Source of the DNA: a bacterium
GTDB taxonomy: Bacteria > Vulcanimicrobiota > Xenobia > Xenobiales > JADMJV01
Direction of reading: 5' to 3'
Length of the DNA stretch: 58,896 nt
Assembly: GCA_018780265.1 (NCBI GenBank)
Contig: JADMJV010000013.1
Coordinates: 204,907 to 263,802 of the forward strand
Both the position numbers and the translations under genes were made by a program. The notes beneath the pieces were generated by a model that was not told the origin of the DNA, made no database searches, and was given only the letters and a program-made list of their open reading frames with translations. How positions within the stretch are numbered: position 1 is the stretch's first letter; the number at the start of each line of letters is the position of its first letter. Shown here piece by piece: positions 44,156 to 52,641 of this stretch.

Positions 44156-45106
44156 TTAATTGAGGACCTCGTAGATGTTCTTGACATCGCCAAAATTGCG
44201 GTCCCCAACGAAAGACTCGCGCACCCAGGTCCTGGCTTTCTTGTAGCCTTCAGGCAGACGCCTCCAGTGAGCCCGACGCATGTGGGGGGCGACGTCGCGC
44301 GCGCCGGTCTGGTCAGGATTGCGCAATTCTTGCAATTGATGGCGGTCTAGAATCAGGTGGCGTACTTTCTTGTAGGGGAAGAAGTGATGTAGTTTGGTGG
44401 CCTTCTTCTGCGCCTTCCTCTCAGAGGATGTCATTTGGGGAGTAGCCCTGACAGTCCACAGGGTAGGCAGGTTGATGTATGCGATGGCGCGGAGGGCGCT
44501 CCAAATACCCTCCCTGATAGCAATGCGGTAGGTAGAGCAGCGCTGGTCCGCCTCGTGGCTGCCTCCGTGGAAACCCAGGTAGTCGTAAGGCTGCAGCATC
44601 CAATCATAGAGTAACCTCTCGTGGGACCAGGCGCAGCAACCTGGGCACGTGTTTATCGCTTGACGGGCTATGGACAGAGACTCGCCGCGCGGGACAAAAA
44701 GGCCCTGTCTGGCCTGGTACTGGTGGTTTCCCAGGCCCATCCACTCGACGTAGGCGGCCTCGACATGGTCACCGTTGAGGGCCATAGGGTGCTCAAAGCG
44801 GAACAAATGCGCTCCGTGGGTGATGGTCCGGGGAGGGTCCTCGTGGGTTTCCATGGTGCTCTCCAGCCACAGGTTTGGGAAGGGCCAACGAAGCTCGTCG
44901 TCCGACAGTTCCTCATCAATCGACTCCACGTCTGCCTCGCTCAATTCGTTGATGCGTTCTCGGTCAATGAGGAAAACGTGAGCAGCACTCAGGGTCTCGA
45001 GGTACTGGCGGCTGACTCCAAAAAACTGGGCTCCCGACGCCCCCTGCAGTTCCCTGACAACCTCTTCATACAAGAGAGTCTGGTCCTCGAGATCGTAAGG
45101 ATTCAT
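44156..45106 (-). CDS. Phage/plasmid-type hypothetical protein
   Basis: 316 residues, soluble. N-terminal half acidic (SEADVESIDEELSDDELRW). The middle has a Cys-containing stretch (NTCPGCCAWSHERLL). The C-terminus has DVAPHMRRAHWRRLPEGY and WVRESFVGD, an H-x-RR-x-HWR-...-VG pattern I know from many phage and plasmid hypothetical proteins. No function is assigned. Its ATG overlaps the end of the open frame of the YhcG pseudogene. It belongs to the accessory region. Confidence 0.65.
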   Translation of the reverse strand: MNPYDLEDQTLLYEEVVRELQGASGAQFFGVSRQYLETLSAAHVFLIDRERINELSEADVESIDEELSDDELRWPFPNLWLESTMETHEDPPRTITHGAHLFRFEHPMALNGDHVEAAYVEWMGLGNHQYQARQGLFVPRGESLSIARQAINTCPGCCAWSHERLLYDWMLQPYDYLGFHGGSHEADQRCSTYRIAIREGIWSALRAIAYINLPTLWTVRATPQMTSSERKAQKKATKLHHFFPYKKVRHLILDRHQLQELRNPDQTGARDVAPHMRRAHWRRLPEGYKKARTWVRESFVGDRNFGDVKNIYEVLN

Positions 45107-45906
45107 GGCAGGACCGCCGCGCCGGCTAACGACAACATTTTGAAGTTGGTCAGCGCAAAGTGTTCGAGATGAGATTTTGCCGACACTGTCGGCAAGACCT
45201 TTGCGCGGCTCACGGAGGTTCGTCCTTGCTGTTTAGCGATCCGGTCGTTGCGCGGGCACGGGCGTGCTCGATACTCTCGAGAAGCTTCCTTTCGAGTATG
45301 CGCCCTCGGCGGCAATTTGGTCGGGTAACTTGCTACTCTCAGCGAGCCTTTGTTCAGCTCCGGCAGCTCGATTTGTTCTTGATTTTTGTCGGCGCACAGA
45401 ATGAGCCCGAGCGGCGGGTTCTCGCCCGGTTGGAGTTTGTGCCGATCTAGCCAGCGCAGATACAGATCCATCTGGCCTTTGTCACGCGCGTCAAAACGGC
45501 CGAGATTAAGCTCGATGGCGACGAGCGCCCGTAGCGGTGTATGAAAAAAGAGGAGGTCTAAGTAGTCATCGGCAGGACCAATGGATAGCCGTTTGGGGCG
45601 CGCGACAAAACTAAATCCCGAGCCCAGCTCAAGTAGGAACAGCTCGATCTCACGCAGGAGGGCTGCTTCCAGATCGGACTCGCTGAAGTCGGACGGCATA
45701 CCGAGAAAGTCGAGAATGTAAGGGCCACGGAAGACGAGATCGGGTGACATCCGGTCCTCAGCTACCAGATTCATGAGGGCCTCTTCGATAACGGCCCTAG
45801 GGCGCTTGGCAATCGTATCCAACCAATCTCCCATCAAACGCGACAGGCTGTCTTGGTGAGCAGCAGCGGGCCCGCGACAAGCACCTCCCAGACTCCGATC
45901 AGTCAC
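45103..45906 (-). pseudogene. YhcG/DUF1016 family PDDEXK nuclease, truncated and frameshifted
   Basis: The readable part has FRGPYILDFLGM, ESDLEAALLREIELFLLELG, GFSFVARPKRL, DDYLDLLFFHTPLRALVAIEL and KGQMDLYLRWLD, all DUF1016 hallmarks with the nuclease core residues. About 150 N-terminal residues typical of the family are missing. Near 45305 the natural C-terminus (RILERKLLESIEHARARA) is in another frame and ends at 45210. The current frame continues with foreign sequence to 45103. YhcG-type nucleases are linked to DNA processing and defence. Decayed rather than functional. Confidence 0.75.
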
Positions 45907-46067
45907 TCATCTACGACCGGCACGTTGGAGTAAATGTTCAGACCACATCCCCCGAATTCCTTCTGTTGAAATCAGCTGTCGCGCTCGTCGTTTCGGCCTG
46001 CGGCGCTGGTTGGCTTCAGCCGTGCAAGACAGGCCTCCCTCCGGGGATTCTCTCCTTACAGGTTTAC

Positions 46068-46097
46068 ACTTGAACAAGTTGTGAAATGAATAAGTGT
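46068..46097. promoter_or_regulatory. Possible ArsR/SmtB-type operator
   Basis: ACTTGAACAAGT (46068-46079) is an inverted repeat with TGAACA as in SmtB/ZiaR operators; a second TGAATAAGTG half lies up to the start codon. Binding by the adjacent regulator is inferred. Confidence 0.4.
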
Positions 46098-46446
46098 GCC
46101 TGGTTGCGATCACGAACATTGTGAAGTTCATCTCGTCAGTCCCGCCGCCCGCGAGCAGGCGGCCGCCATGTTTCGGGCGTTGGGCGATCCCGCCCGACTG
46201 CATCTGATGGAGTATCTCAGTGGGGGGGAGCGTTGTGTCAGTGATCTGGCTCATCATTCCCAGCAGGAAATATCCACCATTTCGCAGCGCCTTAAAGTTC
46301 TGCGCAATGAACGTTTGATTTCACGCCGTCGAGAGGGCAAGCACATCTTCTATTCGCTGGCGGATCACCATGTGGTCGACCTGGTCAGGTCGGCTTTGGA
46401 CCACGCCCAAGAAAATCATCAGGAGGAACATCATCATGGGACATAA
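46096..46446 (+). CDS. ArsR/SmtB-family metal-sensing repressor
   Basis: 116 residues from GTG 46096. Winged helix: FRALGDPARLHLMEYLSGGERCVSDLAHH, then ISTISQRLKVLRNERLISRRREGKHIFYSL. The N-terminus CDHEHCEVH and the C-terminus DHHVVDLVRSALDHAQENHQEEHHHG offer metal ligands of the SmtB alpha5/N-terminal type, pointing to zinc or a related metal. It overlaps the His-rich gene by 11 bases; together they form a metal-response unit. No clear ribosome site, so initiation is uncertain. Confidence 0.87.
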   Translation: MPGCDHEHCEVHLVSPAAREQAAAMFRALGDPARLHLMEYLSGGERCVSDLAHHSQQEISTISQRLKVLRNERLISRRREGKHIFYSLADHHVVDLVRSALDHAQENHQEEHHHGT

Positions 46447-46777
46447 TTGCGATCATCACGACCACGAGCACGGTAGCAATTGCGGCCACACGGCTGTGAA
46501 GCACGGCGATCACGTGGACTATCTTCACGACGGCCACCTCCATCATCCCAGCGGCAGCGCTGTGGAGCACCACAGCATTGAAGTTTCGGCCACCAATCCG
46601 GAGCGCTGTACCCCCGATCACAAGTGTTGCGGCGCCGATCACGTGCACGGACCTGGTTGCGGTCACGAAGCCGTTCCCCACGGCGACCACACCTGTTATC
46701 TGGTGGACGGCCACCTTCACCACCCCCACGATGGCCATTGCGACGATCACGGTCCCCTCGAAATCGTCAAGAAGTAA
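46436..46777 (+). CDS. Histidine-rich metal-binding protein
   Basis: 113 residues from ATG 46436 with AGGAGG ahead. Two similar units: CGHTAVKHGDHVDYLHDGHL and CGHEAVPHGDHTCYLVDGHL, each followed by HHP; between them CTPDHKCCGADHVHGPG. About a quarter of residues are His, with many Cys and Asp. It should bind zinc, nickel or copper in the cytoplasm as store or buffer, under control of the upstream repressor. No signal peptide. A terminator follows at 46802. Confidence 0.8.
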   Translation: MGHNCDHHDHEHGSNCGHTAVKHGDHVDYLHDGHLHHPSGSAVEHHSIEVSATNPERCTPDHKCCGADHVHGPGCGHEAVPHGDHTCYLVDGHLHHPHDGHCDDHGPLEIVKK

Positions 46778-46801
46778 GCCTTTTCCCGACGACGGAAAGC
46801 G

Positions 46802-46836
46802 AGCCACCCCCCCTTGAAAAGGGAGGGTGGCTTTTT
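46802..46836 (+). terminator. Rho-independent terminator after the His-rich gene
   Basis: A 14-bp stem with one mismatch (AGCCACCC... paired with ...GGGTGGCT), a short GAA loop and a T5 run. It separates the metal-response pair from alaS. Confidence 0.8.
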
Positions 46837-46904
46837 GATTTGGAAGGAAGAGAGGCTGGGGCGAACAAGATATGCCCTCTAATCTCAGCATTTCAGGAGT
46901 TTCT

Positions 46905-49538
46905 ATGCTCAAAGGGGCCGCCATCCGCCAATCCTACCTGGACTTTTTCCGTGACCGAGCTCATAAAATTGTAGACAGCGCGCCGGTGGTCCCCCACGAC
47001 GACCCGACCCTGATGTTCACCAACGCCGGCATGAACCAGTTTAAGCCGTTTTTCTTGGGTCAGGCCACGCCCGATGTGCGCCGCATCGCCGATACTCAGA
47101 AGTGCATTCGCGTTTCGGGCAAGCACAACGACCTCGAAGAGGTAGGTCACGACACTTATCACCACACCTTTTTCGAGATGTTGGGCAACTGGTCGTTTGG
47201 TGATTATTACAAAAAAGAGTCCATCGAGTGGGCCTGGGAACTGTTCACCAAGGTTTGGGGCCTGCCCAAAGAGCGCCTCTACGCCACCGTCTATGGTGGC
47301 GATGCTTCGGTGCCGGCCGATGAAGAAGCCATTGAACTGTGGCGCACCTGCACCAACATCGACCCCAGCCACATTCGCAAGTTTGGCAAGAAGGACAACT
47401 TCTGGATGATGGGCGAGACCGGTCCCTGTGGGCCCTGCTCGGAGATTCACATCGACCTGACTCCAGATCTGTCGGGCGGACACCTGGTCAATGAAGGCTC
47501 GCCCATGGTAATGGAGCTGTGGAACCTGGTCTTCATCCAGTTTAATGCCGAGGTCGACGGCTCTTTGCGGGAATTGCCGGCCAAGCACGTCGATACGGGC
47601 ATGGGTTTTGAGCGTGCCTGCGCGGTGCTGGAGTGCACCCAGGGGGGGCGTGATTTTTCGGGCAGCATCTCCAACTACGACACCGAAGTGTTCATGCCCA
47701 TTCTGCGGGTGCTGCAGACGATGTCGAAGGCCAAATACACACCGGGTCAATCCAACGATATGAACTCGATCGCCATGCGGGTGATCGCTGACCACATTCG
47801 CATGATCAGCTTTGCCATCGCCGATGGGGCCTTGCCCAGCAACGAGGGACGCGGCTACGTAGTGCGCCGTCTGCTGCGCCGGGCCGCTCGCTACGCCCGC
47901 AAAATCGGTCTCAACGAGCCTTTTCTCTACGAATTGGTGCCGGTGTTACGGGCCGAGATGGGGGCCACTTTCCCGGAACTGGTTCGCGAGGAGAGTAAGC
48001 TTCAAAAGATCATCAAGTCCGAGGAAGAGTCGTTTAATCACGCCCTGGACCGTGGGCTGCACCTCTTTGAGGAAGTGGTCAAAGACGTCTCGGGCAAGGA
48101 GTTTCCCGCCCAAGAAGCCTTCAAGCTTTACGACACCTATGGGTTTCCTCTCGACCTCACGGCTGTGATGGCCAACGAGAAGGGCCTGACGGTTGACGAA
48201 GGGGCCTTCAAGGTGCTCATGGATCAGCAGAAGGATCGGGCTCGGGCTGCCCAGACCAAGCATGTGGTAAGTGCCGCTCACGAAGAACTCAATCTGCCGC
48301 CCACTCCTTTTGTAGGCTACGACCACCTGGAAAGCCCGGCCAAAGTGGCGGCCGTATTGGGTCCGGCCGTGGTGCTGGACAGGACTCCTTTTTACGGCGA
48401 GATGGGCGGTCAGTTGGGCGATTACGGTTGGCTGCAACTGGCCGATGGATCGCGCGTGGACGTGACCAACACCACCAAGAGCGAAGGAGTGGTGTTGCAC
48501 CACCTGGCTCAGCCGCTGGTGGAGGGAACGGCGGTGACAGCCGTGGTCGACGGCACTCGTCGCCAGGAGATTCAGCGCCATCATACGGCCACTCACCTGC
48601 TCAATTGGGCTTTGCGTGAGGTGCTGGGCGACTCGGTGCGCCAGCAGGGCTCGCTGGTGGCCCCCGAGCGGCTGCGCTTTGACTTTACCCACTATCAGGC
48701 CATGACGGCCGACGAAGTGGCCACTGTGGAACGACTGGTTAACGAGAGCATCCTGGCCAATCACAAAGTGTCCTGGTTTGAGATCGACTACAAAGACAAG
48801 CCCGACACCGTGACCGCCTTCTTTGGCGACAAATACGGCGATCGAGTGCGAGTGGTCAAAATCGGCGGCCAGGCCCAGAGTGGCTTTGACGGCTTTTCCA
48901 TGGAATTGTGCGGCGGCACCCACACGTTGTGTACGGCCGAACTGGGACCGTTTCGCTTGACTTCCGAGTCGGCCATTGCGGCCGGAGTTCGCCGTATTGA
49001 AGCGGTTTGCGGGACGCATGGCCTGCACGGCATCTTTGCCGATATGCAGGTGGCCGAGCGACTCTCGCGCAAACTGGGCGTGCCCACCGGCGACCTGGAA
49101 GCCAAGGTGGAAGCCCTGTTGGAGACCCAGCGACGGCTGAGCAAGCATCTGGAGCAGGCTCGTCGCGGAGAGGCCCGGGCGGCCGCCCACGAGTTGTTGA
49201 AGAAAGTGGAGACCCATCCGATTCCTCACCTGGTGGTGGACCTGGGCGACTGCAATGCCGAATACCTGAAGTGGGTGGCCGATTCGCTGCGCGATCAGTT
49301 TAACGGCGTGGCTGTGCTGGCCGGGGTTCATGAGGGTCGCGTGTCCTTGTTAGCCAGCGTCGACAAGAGCCTGGGTCAAGGGAAGTGGCACGCCGGCAAG
49401 ATGATCAAAGAACTGGCCGCCAGGGTGGGCGGAGGCGGCGGTGGGCGGCCCGACCTGGCCGAGGCCGGTGGCAAAGACCCTTCGGGATTGCCCAAAGCCT
49501 TAGAGGAAGCGCGTCGGCTGATCTTAGCGGGTCAGTGA
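46905..49538 (+). CDS. alaS: Alanyl-tRNA synthetase
   Basis: 877 residues from ATG 46905, with AGGAG just ahead; an upstream ATG at 46872 adds 11 residues. Class II core: SYLDFFRDRAHKIV, MFTNAGMNQFKPFFLG, HTFFEMLGNWSFGDYY, TGPCGPCSEIH. The editing domain has HHTATHLLNWALR and CGGTHTLCTAE. The C-Ala domain ends in GGGGGGRPDLAEAGGKD. It charges tRNA-Ala. The ankyrin gene begins within its stop (GTGA). Confidence 0.96.
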   Translation: MLKGAAIRQSYLDFFRDRAHKIVDSAPVVPHDDPTLMFTNAGMNQFKPFFLGQATPDVRRIADTQKCIRVSGKHNDLEEVGHDTYHHTFFEMLGNWSFGDYYKKESIEWAWELFTKVWGLPKERLYATVYGGDASVPADEEAIELWRTCTNIDPSHIRKFGKKDNFWMMGETGPCGPCSEIHIDLTPDLSGGHLVNEGSPMVMELWNLVFIQFNAEVDGSLRELPAKHVDTGMGFERACAVLECTQGGRDFSGSISNYDTEVFMPILRVLQTMSKAKYTPGQSNDMNSIAMRVIADHIRMISFAIADGALPSNEGRGYVVRRLLRRAARYARKIGLNEPFLYELVPVLRAEMGATFPELVREESKLQKIIKSEEESFNHALDRGLHLFEEVVKDVSGKEFPAQEAFKLYDTYGFPLDLTAVMANEKGLTVDEGAFKVLMDQQKDRARAAQTKHVVSAAHEELNLPPTPFVGYDHLESPAKVAAVLGPAVVLDRTPFYGEMGGQLGDYGWLQLADGSRVDVTNTTKSEGVVLHHLAQPLVEGTAVTAVVDGTRRQEIQRHHTATHLLNWALREVLGDSVRQQGSLVAPERLRFDFTHYQAMTADEVATVERLVNESILANHKVSWFEIDYKDKPDTVTAFFGDKYGDRVRVVKIGGQAQSGFDGFSMELCGGTHTLCTAELGPFRLTSESAIAAGVRRIEAVCGTHGLHGIFADMQVAERLSRKLGVPTGDLEAKVEALLETQRRLSKHLEQARRGEARAAAHELLKKVETHPIPHLVVDLGDCNAEYLKWVADSLRDQFNGVAVLAGVHEGRVSLLASVDKSLGQGKWHAGKMIKELAARVGGGGGGRPDLAEAGGKDPSGLPKALEEARRLILAGQ

Positions 49539-50041
49539 AGCGGCTACTGATCGCCTGCCTGGTTAGCTCCATCGGCTGGGCCGCTCCGCTCCACGAAGCG
49601 GCCAGCCGAGGGGACGCTGACGGCATTCGCAAATTGGGTTCAGCGGGCGTGGATGCCCCCGACGATAAGGGCCTGACTCCGCTGGTACTGGCCATTCAAA
49701 ACGGGCATCCTGAGTGCGCCGAACTGCTGCTGCAGATGGGGGCCAACCCCAACGCCGGCAACTGGACACCTTTGCACGAGGCCGCTCTGAATGGCGATCT
49801 GGTGTCGCTGCAGGCGCTTTTGCAGCGCAAAGCGGACCCCAATCGGCGCGAGAAGCAAAACAAGGGCACTCCCCTGCATGTGGCCTGTTTCCAGGGCCAT
49901 TTGGAAATTTGCCGTGTCCTGGTGAAGGCCGGAGCCAAGCTCAACTTGCGCGATGGCGAGGGCTTGACGCCTCTTTTTCATGCCAAGGACCAGGGCCACG
50001 CCGAATTGATCAAGTTTTTAAAAGCTGCCGGCGCCCGCTAA
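49535..50041 (+). CDS. Secreted ankyrin-repeat protein
   Basis: 168 residues from GTG 49535. A short signal peptide (KRLLIACLVSSIGWA) is followed by about five ankyrin repeats: APLHEAASRGDADGI, TPLVLAIQNGHPECAELLL, TPLHEAALNGDLVSLQALL, TPLHVACFQGHLEICRVLV and TPLFHAKDQGHAELIKFL. A periplasmic binding protein; partner unknown. Translationally coupled to alaS. The tail overlaps the convergent UDG-like gene by 4 bases. Confidence 0.85.
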   Translation: MKRLLIACLVSSIGWAAPLHEAASRGDADGIRKLGSAGVDAPDDKGLTPLVLAIQNGHPECAELLLQMGANPNAGNWTPLHEAALNGDLVSLQALLQRKADPNRREKQNKGTPLHVACFQGHLEICRVLVKAGAKLNLRDGEGLTPLFHAKDQGHAELIKFLKAAGAR

Positions 50042-50814
50042 TCCGGGCGACGCACCCGGATGCGGGCCCCGGTGGTGCTGGTGACCGGTCCGCCGCTCAG
50101 GCGTCGACGGGCCGTTTGAACCGCATGTTCGGCCTTTTTGCGGGCGTCTTTACCACCACCGGTGCCGCCCAGGTGAGGTAGGGCCACGATCCAGGGCTTG
50201 TATTCGGTGTCGAGGCCGTCAATGGCCGTCTGGAAAGGCAGTTTATCGGCTTCCACTTTCTCATAGATTTCGGGCACTCCCTGGCGCTGGGCGTCGGGGA
50301 CCTGCATCAAAATGGTGGTCTCCTCTTCCTGTCCGGTCAAAAACTTCCAGGCCAGCGAGCCGTGCACCAAAATCAGGTTGGGCTTTACGGTTTCTAGCAG
50401 ACGGCGGGCTCGGGGCCAGCAAGCCCGGATCAGCGGGGCGGTGACCTCGGAGCTGCGCTGGGTGAGAATAGGAACCAGGTGGGTTACGCAGGCTCCCTGG
50501 CCAAAAGCCGAGTAGTCGCCCATGTGATTGGCCGTGTAGGGCAGGTATGCGGCGAAACTGCCTTTGTCGCTGGTGGCGCTATCAAAATAGGTGCGCGCAT
50601 ACTCAATGTAGTCCTCGGCGTGGGAGGGAGCGGCGCTGACATCGTATCCGGCTGGATTGACGCCCAGGAAGAAATAAGCTGGCTGGGGAGAGCCCAAGAA
50701 GGGCAGGATCTCGGCCTTGGGCCGCTTGGCCAGAAAAGGCCGACAGAGGCGGTCCTGGCGGGTTTCGTTTAAGATCTTGCGAATGGCTTCTAGAAATTCG
50801 GCGCTGTAATTCAT
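50038..50814 (-). CDS. Uracil-DNA-glycosylase-fold protein
   Basis: 258 residues from ATG 50814 (GGGGAG eight bases upstream). Segments suit the UDG superfamily: PAYFFLGVNPAGYD (motif A position), LILVHGSLAWKFL, and VALPHLGGTGG (motif B position). The C-terminus is basic (GARIRVRRPD). The catalytic Asp/His pair is not certain, so it could be a non-repair member of the fold. Uracil removal is a guess from family resemblance. Confidence 0.5.
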   Translation of the reverse strand: MNYSAEFLEAIRKILNETRQDRLCRPFLAKRPKAEILPFLGSPQPAYFFLGVNPAGYDVSAAPSHAEDYIEYARTYFDSATSDKGSFAAYLPYTANHMGDYSAFGQGACVTHLVPILTQRSSEVTAPLIRACWPRARRLLETVKPNLILVHGSLAWKFLTGQEEETTILMQVPDAQRQGVPEIYEKVEADKLPFQTAIDGLDTEYKPWIVALPHLGGTGGGKDARKKAEHAVQTARRRLSGGPVTSTTGARIRVRRPD

Positions 50815-50937
50815 ATGTATTCTCCCCAAACAGTGAAAGGCTAGGGTAGCACACCCGCCAGCCTAAGTCACCAGGTAAGCAGGGTCTGCTTGACGAGGCA
50901 GGGAACAGGATGTCACGTTCAAGGAATGGAGCGGTCA

Positions 50938-52641
50938 ATGGCTCAGAAATCTGGTAAAGGTCCTAACTACGCACTGATCGCCGGCCTGGGCGTGGTCGGG
51001 GCTGGCATTTGTGGCGGCGTGGGCCACTTTGCGCTCAAGCTAGGCACCACTGAATCGGGCGGGCTGGCCGCCCTGGGCTTGTTGCTTTTTGCGGGGGCCG
51101 GGTTAATACCGTCCTTCGGCGGCGATGCCAAACGACTGGCCGCGCAGGTGGCCGTCAAAAAGAATGTGGACGCCGCCTACCAGTCGCAATCGTTGGGAAA
51201 ACTTGAGCAAGCCGAGAAACTCCTGTTGGAGGCCTTGGATCGGGGCCAGATATTGGGTCCATCCGATCTCAGCATTTTGGCAGCAACCCACAGTCTGGGC
51301 AACCTTTACCGGTTACAGAACAAGTTTGACAAGGCGGAGGAAAAATACCGTCTGGCCATCAAGACTTATGAAGAACTGGGCAAGACCGACGATCAGAACT
51401 TTGCTCACTGCTTGAGAGACTGCGCTTTCAGCCTCGAAAGCCGGGGCCGGACGGATGAGTCTGTGGCCTTCGCCACGCGCGCTTTGGCCCTTTCCGAAAA
51501 GTTGGGCCATACCCGTGACGTGGCCGAAATTATGAGTTTGATCGCGCGCAACACCCGGGCCTCGGGTCTTTTTCAGCAAGCCATTGAGACCTATCAACGC
51601 GTGAAAGACCTCCAATTGAAGCAGTTTGGCGAGAACTCGCCTGAGGTAATCGATACGGTGGTGACCACGGCGCGTTGCATGCGCTCGCTGAATCAACTCA
51701 ATGAGGCCATGGACAACTACAAAGACGCGCTGGTTCGCACCAACAAGGCCGAGCGCCCCAGTCGCAACATCGAAGCCGAGGCGCTGCTGGAAATGGCCGA
51801 AGTGAGCCTGGCTCAAGGCGCCTTTAAGAATGTTGAGCCACTTTGCTTAGGTTCACTTAAAGTGTTGCAAGCCTATGTAGGGCCCAAGGAGAAGCTGTTA
51901 GTTCGCCTGGCCGCGGCCACCAAAGAAGCCCGCGAAAAGCTGGGCCAACCTTTTGCCGAGACTGAATTCATCTGGCTTTTCACTCAAAATCGGGATCAGG
52001 TGCGCGACCTTTTCCGAGAAAATGCGGAACTGGCCAAGCAGAAGGACCGCACCGGCTGGGGACCAGTTCAATGGACAATGTTCCTGGGCTGGGAAGACCT
52101 GATGCGCTGGCTGATGCGCAATGGAGGCCAGTCCGACGGATTTGAAGACTCGATCATGTCTCCCGTTCACGTGGCCGCCGCCTTCTCGAAGGGCGGGACG
52201 ATCACGTTTTTGCACGAGCAGGGCGTGGCCCTGGATGTGATTGGGCCCCAAGGCTGGGGCGCCGTTCATTTTGCCTCCTACCACGGCCGGGCGGACTGCG
52301 TCGAGCAGTTGTTGGCTCGGGGCTGTCAGGCCGATATTCTGGACAAAATGGGTCGCAGCCCCCTGCACCTGGCGGCCGATCGGGGCCACAACGAGCTGGT
52401 TTCTTTGTTGCTCAACAAGGGACTGGATAAGGACGCTCAGGATACGAAATACGGACGCACTCCTTTGCATTATGCCGCTGGTGCCGGTCATGGTGCCGTA
52501 GTGCGTACTTTAATGACCAACGGGGCCAACGAAAATGTGGCTGACAAAGCGGGCAAGACTCCCATTCAGCTGGCCGAGGAAGGCGGGCATCGCGGTTTGA
52601 TGACCGCTATGAAGCACTTCCGTTCGGCGATGGAAAGCTGA
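50938..52641 (+). CDS. Membrane TPR and ankyrin-repeat protein
   Basis: 567 residues from ATG 50938. Two N-terminal hydrophobic segments (YALIAGLGVVGAGICGGVGHF and ALGLLLFAGAGLIPSF). TPR units at ~75-320 (AEKLLLEALDRGQ, HSLGNLYRLQNKFDKAEEKY, SLIARNTRASGLFQQAIETY, EALLEMAEVSLAQGAFKNV). Then ankyrin repeats (~400-560): SPVHVAAAFSKGGTITFL, GAVHFASYHGRADCVEQLL, SPLHLAADRGHNELVSLLL and TPLHYAAGAGHGAVVRTL. A cytoplasmic or periplasmic interaction platform anchored to the membrane. Unusual fusion; function unknown. Confidence 0.82.
   Translation: MAQKSGKGPNYALIAGLGVVGAGICGGVGHFALKLGTTESGGLAALGLLLFAGAGLIPSFGGDAKRLAAQVAVKKNVDAAYQSQSLGKLEQAEKLLLEALDRGQILGPSDLSILAATHSLGNLYRLQNKFDKAEEKYRLAIKTYEELGKTDDQNFAHCLRDCAFSLESRGRTDESVAFATRALALSEKLGHTRDVAEIMSLIARNTRASGLFQQAIETYQRVKDLQLKQFGENSPEVIDTVVTTARCMRSLNQLNEAMDNYKDALVRTNKAERPSRNIEAEALLEMAEVSLAQGAFKNVEPLCLGSLKVLQAYVGPKEKLLVRLAAATKEAREKLGQPFAETEFIWLFTQNRDQVRDLFRENAELAKQKDRTGWGPVQWTMFLGWEDLMRWLMRNGGQSDGFEDSIMSPVHVAAAFSKGGTITFLHEQGVALDVIGPQGWGAVHFASYHGRADCVEQLLARGCQADILDKMGRSPLHLAADRGHNELVSLLLNKGLDKDAQDTKYGRTPLHYAAGAGHGAVVRTLMTNGANENVADKAGKTPIQLAEEGGHRGLMTAMKHFRSAMES

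Noticed and set aside
47946..49331. Minus-strand frame of 461 codons opposite alaS
   Set aside because: Shadow of a secure synthetase gene; no motifs.
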